The notes beneath the pieces are model-generated. The model saw only the letters and a program-made list of their open reading frames with translations, searched no databases and was not told where the DNA came from. Shown here piece after piece: positions 9,771-18,022 of a stretch of DNA of 64,000 nt. The translations under genes and the position numbers were made by a program. The stretch lies in the NCBI GenBank assembly GCA_039720395.1, contig CM077832.1, positions 20,919,607-20,983,606 of the forward strand, given 5' to 3'. Position 1 is the first letter of the stretch, and the number at the start of each line of letters is the position of its first letter. Source of the stretch: Liquidambar formosana. Its lineage: Eukaryota > Streptophyta > Magnoliopsida > Saxifragales > Altingiaceae.

Positions 9771-11918
9771 TTATTTTAAAAAACCAGAAGAAAGAACAAA
9801 ATAGAAGTGCAGAGTGATTAGCCATTGCTTATATTAGATATAGTTTTATACGTTACATGGTCAAAGATCTAATATTCTAATGTTCTTTATCCAAAAAAGA
9901 AAAAAAAAGAATCTAATGTACAATGACAAGGCCATGCCTCACATTCAATCAAGAACCATCTACATATTAGTTTTACATTTTTCATATGTGAAAATATTTA
10001 TATGTTTAGCCATGTTTATTTATATATGCAATTCTGCTTTTTTGTTTTCTTTTTATTTTTTTATTTTTATTTGCAGGACTCCTGGTCTTTGGTTGTAATT
10101 CTGTTTTTTTTTTTTTTTTCCTCCTTATAAAATTTTGTTTGTTGCCAATCAAAAAATTTATATGTTTAGCCATGTTTGCTATTGCTTCTATCCTGCATAA
10201 GTGGTTGGTAGTGAACACCTCTTGGAAGCACATTGAATGAAAAAGATTTTTGATGGCTTCTCTATCTTCCTCTATCTTCTTCTTCTTCGCTTTTTTATCC
10301 TTTTATTTTTCCTTTTTGGTGGGGTGTGTGGTTGAGTGGGTGTGTTTTGTTTTGTAGGGATTTGGAGGGTGCTCTTTTTTTTTTTTTTGATGAAGTAATG
10401 ATGTGTATTTAAAAGCTAAAGGGTTTAACCCTTGTATATAAGATATATACAAGTGAAAAGCTTGGCCTCCTATAACAATACCAGAGAACCAACAAAAAAG
10501 AGGGAAGCAGCTTAAGCCCATTCCCAACTAGAACTTTAGGGAGTCAATAAAAGCTAAAAATGAAATATTAAAACTACCCTTATAGCTACAAAACCACCAA
10601 GAAAGGTATTTGATTAAGGAAAATGCTTCTTCACCCATCTTTTGCTACCCATCTTTACCACCCACCTTATGTGTCAAAAGTGTATAGGTGAAAGCAATAA
10701 TGTGGGGCCTAGCATGGAATAAGGAGAAACTGCCACATATGGATGGGTGGGAGAAAAAGTCACTTTTGAAGGAATCGAAGACATCCAAATACTTTTATCC
10801 AGATGGAACACCTCCCCATTGGAGCTCAAAAGAACCTTTGGCATCCTTACACCATAACAAGGTGTCATTCTCTTGTAATGAAATCTTACACTCGTATAAG
10901 TTGTGAATGAAAATAAAAACATTCTCCATCTTCCAATCATTGAATTGTCTACAAAAAATAATGTTCCAATGCACCACTACCCTTCCAACCACAAAGTAGT
11001 CCCTTACCCACACTTCTTTGTTAACTGCAAGCCCATACAAATGCGGATGTTCCTCCATGAGAGGAGTATTACCATGCCAGTCTTTCCAAATTTTTACCCT
11101 ATCCCCCTTTCCTACCTTGAATCTAATTTCCTCCAAAAATTATCCATGCCCTTGCATTATTGCCTTTCAAAGCCCCATGCCATGTGATCTCCTATTTTCC
11201 TTCGGCCACCCCACACCCCCCCCCCCCCCCCCCCCCCCCCTCTTCCATAACCCCATACTTCCAAATAATAACATCCCTCTACAAGCCTTGATCGCCTTTA
11301 CCAAATCTCCATAACCACTCACCATTGATACCATTCCACAAGAAGTCTCTTTGAAGCTTTTCAATCCTTAATGTCACTGATTTTAGGATCTTAAGGATGG
11401 ACATATAATAATTTGGAATACTAGCAAGACAACTATGGATCTCTTTGAAAGATCATTTGAGCCTTGTTCCAGAGTTCAGAGAGATTTTGCAACTGTTCTA
11501 AAAAATGAATTTGGGACAAATGCTTCTGCCAACACCCTTTATTGATTTCGAACAACCATTTCTATGAGAATTGCTTTTGGGGAGTTTTTTTATTTATTAT
11601 TTATCCTTGTGGATTGTGGTCATGAACTTGCAGACACATCATGCATCCCCCATGGACTTAGTGTCAAAAACATTCAGCACTTCTGATGGATGGTTCACTG
11701 CTGACTTATAAAACTCCTCTTGAATCACACGCACATGCGCATAATTTTTGCTCTTCGGTGTAATCTTTTGCCTAAGCCATGAATGAGGACTTTACTATTG
11801 AGTGGTTTTTAATTGCTCTTCTCCAGGTGCGAAGAAGAAACAGCTCCACGTTGACAAGGCAGATGATGATGTGATTGTTGAGCGATATGATGATATGGAC
11901 GACTATGAGTTTATGTGA
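1824..11918 (+). CDS. EIF3J: Eukaryotic translation initiation factor 3 subunit J (eIF3j / HCR1-like), exons 2-6
   Basis: eIF3j is a loosely bound eIF3 subunit that sits near the decoding centre of the 40S ribosome and influences mRNA binding and start-site recognition (family knowledge). Five exons are seen: 1824-1942, 3144-3280, 8358-8505, 8592-8748 and 11827-11918. All have GT-AG borders and join in frame in phases 1, 0, 2, 0 and 1, giving about 217 residues. The N-terminus is acidic (SMWDDEDVDENDVKESWEDD). It is followed by a Lys/Ala/Pro linker, the motif LDPVAEKLRQQRLVEEADY, a helical core (SESDFLEYAELISHKLRPYE) and the characteristic acidic, aromatic tail DDMDDYEFM before TGA at 11916. 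Known plant homologues are about 225 residues, so only the first few codons are missing. Introns of 1.2, 5.1 and 3.1 kb hold transposon debris. No frameshift or stop was found, so the gene looks intact. Confidence 0.95.
1943..2832. other. First part of the eIF3j intron between exons at 1824 and 3144; unremarkable
   Basis: AT-rich intron sequence with a T/G-rich patch near 2542-2574 and no recognisable gene or element until the retroposon at 2844. Confidence 0.6.
2844..3030 (+). mobile_element. SINE-like retroposon with A-tail and perfect 11-bp TSD
   Basis: About 170 bp of body is followed by an A-tail of roughly 17 bases. The insert is flanked by the direct repeat AATGCAACATG at 2833-2843 and 3031-3041, as expected for target-primed reverse transcription. 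The segment 'gggtttgattgc' about 35 bp in resembles a Pol III B box, which points to a tRNA-derived SINE. There is no coding capacity. It lies in an eIF3j intron in the sense orientation. Confidence 0.8.
3281..4227. other. Long eIF3j intron, 5' part, no gene seen
   Basis: Intron sequence with a T-tract at 3301-3318. I recognise no coding or structural feature before the LINE fragment that begins near 4228. Confidence 0.55.
4228..4610 (+). mobile_element. 5'-truncated LINE (non-LTR retrotransposon) fragment, C-terminal end and 3' UTR
   Basis: The plus strand encodes WVKRNARIFEEKVEDVGG followed by a conserved tail (FWASVSKEF) and a stop near 4443. This is the typical C-terminus of plant L1-type reverse transcriptases, after the RT zinc-binding region. 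About 110 bp of T-rich 3' UTR follows, containing 'taggactcct', and then an A-rich tail from 4556. Almost the whole ORF is missing, so this is a dead-on-arrival copy. The same 3' UTR phrase recurs at 10076. Confidence 0.8.
4690..5128. mobile_element. Long-TIR MITE, Mutator-type, with perfect 9-bp TSD
   Basis: The two ends are inverted copies of each other over about 170 bp (GGGGAGG... / ...CCTCCCC, including 'ggaataatatt' and 'ccaatccaat' blocks). The 9-bp direct repeat TTCTTTAAA occurs at 4681-4689 and 5129-5137. A 9-bp TSD with long TIRs indicates a MULE-derived foldback element. The loop contains a 59-bp tandem duplication (starting at 4858 and 4917). There is no ORF. Relatives lie at 9317-9703 and around 14220-16030. 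Confidence 0.9.
5138..6101. other. eIF3j intron, no gene or element recognised
   Basis: Ordinary AT-rich intron sequence. A short direct repeat containing 'gtacatatccttgtctagt' occurs near 5967 and 6001. Nothing coding is supported. Confidence 0.55.
6104..6141. repeat. (AT)n microsatellite
   Basis: A nearly perfect AT dinucleotide run of about 37 bases, followed by an A-tract at 6148-6165. Confidence 0.9.
6168..6370 (+). mobile_element. SINE-like repeat, family shared with 12795-12990
   Basis: 'gtagcttagtggg' resembles a tRNA-type A box and 'gagttcaactttg' a decayed B box. The following phrase (tggttctcatgggccttgg, then a 'cctagggtttgcctgaag' block) is closely matched at 12848-12950 ('tggttcttgtagaacttgg' and so on). 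An A-rich stretch ends the repeat. I found no certain TSD. A tRNA-derived SINE is the best reading, but a tRNA-like conserved repeat of another kind is possible. Confidence 0.6.
6515..7120. other. Block bounded by CGATATATCG-type words; possible decayed DNA transposon
   Basis: Both flanks are rich in atatcg/cgatat words (6525-6650 and 6940-7095), the style of some plant DNA-transposon ends. Clear TIRs and a TSD were not found. A 77-codon frame inside (6740-6973) has no recognisable motif. Confidence 0.3.
7121..8357. other. eIF3j intron, 3' part
   Basis: C/T-rich stretch at 7195-7350 and an (AT)n run at 8014-8038; otherwise no feature. The intron ends with the acceptor 'atcatag' at 8357. Confidence 0.55.
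8822..8858. repeat. AT/AC microsatellite
   Basis: (AT)n followed by (AC)n in the last eIF3j intron. Confidence 0.85.
9102..9129. repeat. (GAT)n microsatellite
   Basis: About nine GAT units directly after an (AT)n run. The reverse strand reads as a His homopolymer, which explains an apparent short ORF there. Confidence 0.9.
9143..9256. mobile_element. MITE-like repeat copy, family also at about 19880-20005
   Basis: The phrases 'ctgatataacttatatcaac', 'gtgcattagtgga' and 'taatgcatggtg' occur here and again at about 19884-20003 in the same order and spacing. A short palindrome (tgatataacttatatca) is at the left end here. The copies are some 10 kb apart and noncoding, so a small nonautonomous element is likely. 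TSDs were not resolved. Confidence 0.55.
9274..9316. repeat. (AT)n microsatellite
   Basis: AT run that forms the left flank of the MITE starting at 9317. Confidence 0.9.
9317..9703. mobile_element. Long-TIR MITE (second copy of the 4690-5128 family)
   Basis: TIRs begin GGGAGGGATTCGTTTACA on the left and are mirrored by a right end reading 'tgtaaacggatctctccc', extending inward over about 150 bp. Flanks on both sides are AT repeat, consistent with a 9-bp AT-only TSD. The central sequence (tatataaataaaactataat) provides the uninterrupted reference for the disrupted copy near 14220-16030. Confidence 0.85.
9704..9767. repeat. (AT)n(AG)n microsatellite
   Basis: About 20 bases of AT then about 43 bases of AG dinucleotide, directly after the MITE. 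Confidence 0.9.
10018..10155 (+). mobile_element. Extremely truncated LINE 3' end with perfect 22-bp TSD
   Basis: The 138-bp insert is flanked by identical 22-bp direct repeats at 9996-10017 and 10156-10177 (both ending 'tatgtttagccatgttt'). It carries the phrase 'aggactcctggtct' and ends in 'aatcaaaaa'. The same phrase occurs in the 3' UTR of the LINE at 4228, so this is the last part of a LINE 3' UTR inserted by target-primed reverse transcription. Confidence 0.85.
10374..11455 (-). mobile_element. 5'-truncated L1-type LINE with RT C-terminal and zinc-binding domain
   Basis: Reading on the minus strand from about 11440, motifs appear in family order: SIPNYYMSIL, RIEKLQRDFLW (end of the RT thumb), VGKGDRVKIWKDW, then FHLDKSIWMSSIPSKVTF, the start of the RT zinc-binding domain. 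Several frameshifts separate them. The 3' UTR ends in a poly(A) tail that appears as a T-tract at 10374-10388 on the plus strand. A run of 25 C at 11216-11240 interrupts the ORF. It lies in the last eIF3j intron, antisense to the gene. The 5' end is approximate. Confidence 0.85.
11216..11240. repeat. C25 homopolymer
   Basis: Twenty-five consecutive C bases inside the LINE fragment. The exact length is uncertain because such runs are error-prone in sequencing. Confidence 0.85.
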
Positions 11919-12300
11919 CCATTTCTACTAATTGAAATATTGCACCAGCATTTTGCACAGAACAACAGGATCCAGGGATTCCAACTTAGAGTTAGAGAAA
12001 AGGATCCTACGGCGTTTCCCTCTCCAATTTGTGGAGTCTGATTTGAGTGTGTTGATATCTTGGTTTGTGGAATAACAGGATAATAGGATTGCCCCTTTAT
12101 TTTTATGATCTCTCTTTGCTGCTTTAGATAACTGATCTAAATGTTTGTCCTCATGACTATGTTTTGCATGCATCAGATCATTCAATATATGATTACAGAT
12201 TTCGAATTAAGAAGTACTGTTTGGTAAAGATTGTTCTCCTTTGGGGAATTACAGTTAACAAAATTCATCCTTATTTATTTATTTAATTTTTTATTGCTTG
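11919..12300 (+). other. Probable 3' UTR and downstream flank of eIF3j
   Basis: Sequence following the eIF3j stop codon. It contains no ORF of interest. The polyadenylation site cannot be fixed by eye. Confidence 0.45.
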
Positions 12301-12794
12301 CCTCCTCTCCCACCTGAAGGTAGAAGGTAGACAAGGAAGACAACAAACCACCTCTAGAACTGAGCTTTGATTACAGTGAGGTTTAAAATCTAATTTGGCA
12401 TGTGAAATTGCCACAAACACAAAAATTGCGACCCGTATGAACTCTCATTGGGAAGAATAGCACCGCTCAAATGCAAAGGGAAAAATGGATCAACCAAAAT
12501 ACTGTGTGGAGCACATTGCCTGTAACACAGTTATTATCCATGGCAGAGGTGTTCCTCCACTAGCAGGCTTTTCTCAGAAAAATCCGTTTGTTCTGGTGTG
12601 GATTATAGGCAGGCATGCAAATGGCCGGCTTAATATGCGTCTCAAAAAACCAACATGGCCATATATGTTCTCATAATAGAGTGATGTGGTGTAATGCTAT
12701 ATGTTTTTAAGTCTTAAAAGTAAAACCATGTCATAAGAGATTTTATATTGGGTCAATAATATGTGTCAAATAGCACTGCTCAATCTTTTTCTTT

Positions 12795-12990
12795 ATGAGG
12801 GTAGGGTAAAATATGGAAACGAAGGTTTTGAGTTCTGCTCGAGGACTTGAGTTCGATTCTTGCTATTTTCTTAGGGTCATCCAAACAAGGTTTTCATGGT
12901 TCTTGTAGAACTTGGTCTTACCTAGCCTAGGTTTGTCCGAAGGATCTCCTACCCCAACCGTTATTTGATAAATATATTCAAGGGAATATT
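12795..12990 (+). mobile_element. SINE-like repeat (same family as 6168-6370)
   Basis: 'ttgagttcgattcttgc' resembles a Pol III B box (GGTTCGANNCC type), and the following 100 bp match the copy at 6218-6330 in order and spacing. No TSD was identified. The rest of 12,300-13,314 contains A-rich simple sequence (13,129-13,200) and no gene. Confidence 0.6.
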
Positions 12991-13314
12991 AAGAATTCCC
13001 AGCAATTTATTTATCAATATGTGAATAGAGACGCAAGCACGGCCGACCCTTGTAGTCTAAGGATGGTATCTAGGTAGGGAATTAGGTAATTGTAAGTCGG
13101 GTGGATTCCTCTTCAATATGACTATAACAAAAAACAAAAAACAAAAAAAGAAGAAATAAAAAAAAAGAAAAGAAAAAAAAAGAGAAGAAAAAGTACGAAG
13201 TAAAAATAGAGACACAAGCATTAATTAATCGATTTTCTTAGAAGCTAATTTAGTAAGAATCATAACGGTGAATAAGGTCACCCCGACCCTCCATGATCTT
13301 AAAAAAAAAAAAAT

Positions 13315-13707
13315 TCAATGCAACCGCGCCATGGCATTGACCTTGAGTTTCTCCAATGCATCCGCGTAGGCAACCAACTCGTCCATCGAGTTGAAGACTC
13401 CAATGTCTTGGTCCCACCAGCACCCTTCTTCTTCGTCTTCTTCCTCCTGCTGCTTCTCTTCATGTAGCAGAGTTTGGGAAGTGGAATTGTTGAGGTAACG
13501 ACGGATGACGTGGTCAGCTGAAGGGTATCCAAAGGAGTAAACTCTGGCCTTTCCACCAGGCCCAGCGGTCAGGATGGCCACCTTAGCGTCCGTCAGCACC
13601 GACAGTTCCGCTGCCTTCTTGAAAAGACCCTTGCGCCTCTTTGAGAACGTTACGTATATCTGGCTTTTGGTCTCCCGCTTCTTCATCTCTATCATCGCCT
13701 TACCCAT
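13315..13707 (-). CDS. Type I (M-alpha) MADS-box transcription factor, AGL62-like group
   Basis: The intronless frame encodes 130 residues from ATG at 13707-13705 to TGA at 13317-13315. An upstream in-frame ATG exists (13770), but the MADS domain conventionally begins at or near the first Met, so the internal start is preferred. The domain reads EMKKRETKSQIYVTFSKRRK, then GLFKKAAELSVLTDAKVAIL, with YSFGYPSADHVIRRYL following. The Gly-x-Pro-Ser-x-x-x-Val-Ile phrase is typical of type I M-alpha proteins, which act as nuclear DNA-binding proteins in female gametophyte and endosperm development (family knowledge). An acidic Glu-rich stretch and a short helical segment (MDELVAYADALEKLKVNAM) follow. 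It is shorter than many M-alpha proteins, so C-terminal truncation is possible. No frame damage is seen. Confidence 0.88.
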   Translation of the reverse strand: MGKAMIEMKKRETKSQIYVTFSKRRKGLFKKAAELSVLTDAKVAILTAGPGGKARVYSFGYPSADHVIRRYLNNSTSQTLLHEEKQQEEEDEEEGCWWDQDIGVFNSMDELVAYADALEKLKVNAMARLH

Positions 13708-13920
13708 CCTTCTTCTCGGATTCGATATCCAAACACAGTCAATAATACCCGAATGTATTACACACCCCACAATTATTCAGACCTTCAATTCACAGGGCTC
13801 AAACAAAAAACACTCGTCGATATTAATTGATCGAGAGAGGAGAAAACTCACAATTACAGCAAACAGAATTCTAAACTCCTCCGTAGCGATTGTGAATGAA
13901 TGCCTCCTAAACGAGTCTTC

Positions 13921-13931
13921 TTTATTTATAG
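13921..13931 (-). promoter_or_regulatory. TATA box of the MADS-box gene
   Basis: The minus strand reads CTATAAATAAA about 214 bases upstream of the chosen ATG, leaving room for a leader of roughly 180 bases. It is predicted from sequence only. Confidence 0.55.
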
Positions 13932-14401
13932 ATTACCGACTTCACTTGCCATGCGGTCTCTTTATGATGGAATAGGAAATTGTTGCTATTTTAGTTTCCA
14001 AGTCTTATTAGAGCAAGGGAATCCTTTTTTTAACCACTTTCTGTAATCTCTATTTAGAGACTTCTAAATTTTACTTCCATGTATTTATAGAAAGTAATTT
14101 GTTTTCCTTTTCGGCAACTAAATTTACACTCACTTTTGGTAAGCAGGATCCTTTTTCCTTTTGGCAAGAAAGTTTCCCATCTTTACTCGTAAAAACTATA
14201 GCTGTAATTTATACATGGAAGAGATACGATAGCAGCACGTGGTGGTGTATGACTTTTTATTTTTACACCGGTCAATATTTTTCCATAAACAATAATTTTT
14301 GCCAATTTAATTGGATTAGATACTCCACTCTGACATTTATAAAGAACTTCAAATTAATTGGATATCAAAAGATATTTGATCTATGTACTGATTTATATTT
14401 T

Positions 14402-15845
14402 AGGTAAAATGTAAGAAACCCTCTTAATATTTGAGCAGCTTCTACAAAACCTGTAAAGAAAATTAGGTTGAGGTTTATACATTTATCAATTGGGTCCGCT
14501 GTAAAACACTTGGTAGTTGAATTTGACAGAAGAACGTCACATTACAAGCACGTGACGTTTTAAGGGGGCATATTTTTCCATTTTAGCCGTTTTGCCAACA
14601 AAACGTTGTGGCGTTCTTATAGCCTTAAAATCTCGCCTGTCCTCCATCTCGATGCATGCACTCTGACTCTCTCCAGCGGCAACCGTATGAGTGATCTTCC
14701 TCAGATTTTCTCCATCGCAGCGGCCATTTTGATCTTCCTCAAATGGTTGTTTCTTTCGCGGCGGCCATTTTCCAATAACTACATGTTGGATTATATTGTA
14801 AGTAAGTCAATCAAAACCTAATGCAAACAATGAGTCTGCTACCAAAAAGGAAAATAACCCATGCAGCAATTTACCATGGGACTGAAAAATTGAACTGGTA
14901 CCAAAGAAGGGGAAAGAATTCATGTAGCAATTTGTAGCATTTGAATTGGTACCAAAAGCTTCCGGATGCTTCAATTTTCAGATTCTAGGTGCCCTTAGGT
15001 GCTTTATCTCAGTCTCTAATTCAAATTGGCAGCACTCTAAGAACAATACCCCTACCAGTTCGGATTGAAACAAAACCTCGTATGTTTTCAGAACAACTCC
15101 GACCATTGTGGTCCGGTCAGTCAGCGGCACTCAAGATGCAAGAATCCACCGTTAAATGCAAGAACCTAACCATTAGTGGGTGAGGGGTATTGCAGTCTTT
15201 TTATGTTTCTTTTGATGCCGTTTGTGCTAATTTCTCCCACACGTGTTAAGGGAGGAAGATTGCAACCTAATTTTCTTTAAAAGGGTTATATAAAAAAGGT
15301 CCAAACATTAAGAGCATCTCCAATGGAGAGCTAAATGGTGTGCTAAAACTAAAAATAGTTTTTAGCTCTAAAGGTGTTCTCCAATGATATTCCAAATCCC
15401 TACTTGAGGGGATTAAGGTAGCGTTAGCTACTTACTTGTGTTAGAGTAGGACAAGGCCTTTACTCTATTCCTTCCTATTTCATATCATACTTGGGAACTC
15501 CTATCTCTAAGTTCGGAATAGTGGTCCCAACACCTACAAGAACCCATTAAGGAAGCCGTATTAGGTTAGGTAAGGGGGCATGGATCATTCAATTCATCCA
15601 AGTAGCTAAATGGTGAGTTATTTGGCCATGTCACCAAAATATGGAATAATCGTAATTGGAAAGAGGGAAAACCAGGTGAGCTAAAAAATAGCTTTTGTTG
15701 CATTGGAACAACCACTTTACTACAGAGAGCTATTTTTATTGTAAAAAGCTATTTTTACACTTTCTGAGTTAAAAATAACTTTTAGCTCACCAAAATAGCT
15801 CTCTTGGGTAGGAGATGCTCTAAGGGGGTTTCTTGCATTTTACCC
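14402..15845. mobile_element. MULE-like nonautonomous element inserted in the MITE
   Basis: Ends are inverted repeats: AGGTAAAATGTAAGAAACCC on the left, and GGGTAAAATGCAAGAAACCC as the reverse complement of the right end. An inner match ('aaagaaaattaggtt') extends the TIR to roughly 80 bp, allowing for the inner MITE. Flanking 9-mers are ttatatttt (14393-14401) and ttatttttt (15846-15854), an 8/9 TSD. No transposase or captured gene was recognised inside. Confidence 0.75.
15312..15820. mobile_element. PIF/Harbinger-type MITE with TAA TSD
   Basis: Terminal inverted repeat GAGCATCTCC / GGAGATGCTC with the 3-bp duplication TAA at 15309-15311 and 15821-15823. Subterminal stretches are rich in 'tagctc', 'gagcta' and 'tagctttt'. 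The GAGCATCTCC end and TWA target site fit Tourist/PIF-Harbinger elements. It is the innermost and therefore youngest layer of this nest. Confidence 0.85.
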
Positions 15846-16029
15846 TTATTTTTTTAATAAATAAAACTATAATTTGGGTAACATAGCTCCTAGTATCGGC
15901 ATGCATGACGCGCATCTTGAAGAGAATATCTAGTAATCCAATAGTTAGATTGACGAAATATTATTCATACAAAAGGATATTGATGGATGCTAGGAAGAAA
16001 TCATAAATTTAGTTAAGGGGAAAGAAACT

Positions 16030-16620
16030 TTAGCTTCTTTTTTATTTTTATTTTTTTGGCTATCATCCCTAGGTGTCCAGATCTTTGGTCCGATTATTCT
16101 CTAATATCAAGGTCACCACCCATTTGAGTGCGTAATCAGTTGGGTGGCCTACTTGAGTACAAGGTGTTAAAACAAGTATCTTACGCTTCTCGAATTGTAG
16201 GTATTGGAGCAAATTAAACGAAGATATTGAATTTAGGTGAACTTTAGTTGATTGCTAGTACTTCATCATAACTCAAAAGATTGGAGAAGTTTTAGTTTAA
16301 AATTTTTCTTTTATCTTGTGAGTTTGAGCTAATAAAGGGAGGGTTGGAGCTTATATATGTACTACTTATATAAATATGCATCTCATAAAAACTTTTGATT
16401 GACCATTACACCCTTATTTTAAATTTTAAATACTTATTTGCCCCTTGTTTTAAATACTTATTTTGAATTTTACACAACCTCCACTACTATGCATGTCTCC
16501 TAACCAATTTCTTATTCCTACCATGACTCCTAGCCATAGAAGGAAGTTTAACTTATTGTGTTGAACGTCTATTCTAATAACCTAAATAGGATACATATTA
16601 AGAACATTATATATGTATAT
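16030..16620. other. Noncoding stretch, nothing recognised
   Basis: AT-rich sequence without a supported ORF, TIR or RNA gene. Confidence 0.5.
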
Positions 16621-16629
16621 GTTTCTTAA

Positions 16630-17149
16630 ATGGGATTATGTTTTTAACAAATGTAAATACGCTATATCTATTGCATATAGCACTCAATAACGGGTCCAAG
16701 GACATACCTTAAGCGGAAGAGACCTGGGGATGTTTGTCGGTTATTGTTATGAGCCCTACGTAGTCGCTGCACGAATGCTTGTTCCTCCACTGCGAGGCTG
16801 ACCTCCGTGTATGCTCTTCAATGTCGTGATAGCCGTAGGGATCGCTACTAGAGTCCTCCCACGTAATCCACACTACCAAGTCCACTAGGCTAATGGTGAT
16901 CCTAGAGAGAGTATACTAGAGAGAGAACAATGGAGGTTGCTGTATTTCTGTGTTGTGGTGTGTCTCAATCACTAAGAGAGACATTCAATATATATGTGCC
17001 CCTATTCCACAGTCCAAACCCTAGCAGGAGTTGGTTTCCAAGTACAATTAGGAAACCTCATAGAATAGGGGACTTAACCACTGGGTCTAGCACCCACACG
17101 TGGGCGAACCATGGGTTTGGGTCACGATCCAATGACCCATATTTTTAAC
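16630..17149 (-). mobile_element. Possible LTR fragment (minus orientation)
   Basis: Read on the minus strand, the segment begins TGTTAAAAATATGGGTCA, contains a TATA-like element in a 'ggggcacatatatatt' context followed by purine-rich leader sequence, and ends near a second 'tgttaaaaac'. This composition resembles a retrotransposon LTR, but no TSD or internal region was found, so the call is tentative. Confidence 0.35.
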
Positions 17150-17185
17150 AAAAAAAAATAAAACAAGCAAATAATTAGATTTCCA

Positions 17186-17224
17186 TGTTATCTATCTATC
17201 TATCTATTGATCTATCTATCTATC

Positions 17225-17292
<68 letters not shown>
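17186..17292. repeat. Compound (CTAT)n / (AT)n / (AC)n / (AT)n microsatellite
   Basis: Consecutive simple repeats of about 107 bases. Confidence 0.9.
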
Positions 17293-17294
<2 letters not shown>

Positions 17295-17700
17295 TTTGAG
17301 AATTTATGAATTTTCAAAGATCTTTTATCATTCACATGCAATGCATATGTGCCCATATCTAGTATATATATAGAGAAAGGGGGGAAGAAAAATAAATGAG
17401 GTTAAAAAAAGAAAAAGAAAAAAAAAGACTCAAATTAGAATTTCAAAAAATTTTATTGTTTAAAAGAAAAAATGTCCAGGTGAAGTAATCCTCCTTTCCC
17501 CTTAAACAAAAAAAAAAAAAAAAACAAAAAACCCCAATGTGACTTTGCCCTTGGATGGGTAAGTTAGATTGGGTGCTTATGGATCTCTACTTTTATGTTA
17601 CATTGAGGTCGTTTTGTGTGTGAAGATGACCCAGCTTGGGTTGTTTTTGGTGGAACCAAAAATAGCTACAGTAAAGGCACCGAGCCTCTTTTCTATTATA

Positions 17701-17979
17701 GTCCCTTCGTTCCTAATTGATCATCCCCTTTGAAAAAAACACTTTTTTTTTATTTAAAAAATATAAGGAAACCTTATTAAATGCTTTCATATCAATACAA
17801 ATGTTCTGATATTCCAATTTTTCCCTCAAGTGTACAAAAACACTAAAAAAAAGAGAGAATACCTTTTTAAGGGTAGTTTAGAAAATGAAATGAAAAAAAT
17901 CAATGACTTTTGAAATGTGACAATAATTTTGAAACATCCTAAAAAGGAAAGTAGGCCACTTATTTAGGAACGGAGGGAG
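17701..17979. mobile_element. Stowaway-type (Tc1/mariner) MITE with TA TSD
   Basis: Left end GTCCCTTCGTTCCTAA and right end TTAGGAACGGAGGGAG form a TIR close to the classic CTCCCTCCGT Stowaway terminus. TA flanks both sides (17699-17700 and 17980-17981). It is 279 bp and noncoding. A truncated relative lies at about 20150-20285. Confidence 0.88.
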
Positions 17980-18022
17980 TAGTAGATATAGATATATATA
18001 AAGCTTTCATCATGTGTGGGAT

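Larger units (their letters stand above)
14220..16030. mobile_element. Interrupted long-TIR MITE (third member of the 4690/9317 family)
   Basis: The left half (about 14220-14401, 'gccaatttaattggattaga') and the right half (15846 to about 16030, 'aataaataaaactataattt' then 'agattgacgaaatattattc') correspond to the two halves of the copy at 9317-9703. The intact copy shows that the sequence between them, 14402-15845, is an insertion. Outer ends are decayed, so the boundaries are approximate. Confidence 0.75.

Noticed and set aside
11928..12185. Minus-strand 85-codon ORF over the eIF3j 3' flank
   Set aside because: Overlaps the probable 3' UTR, and no motif was recognised.
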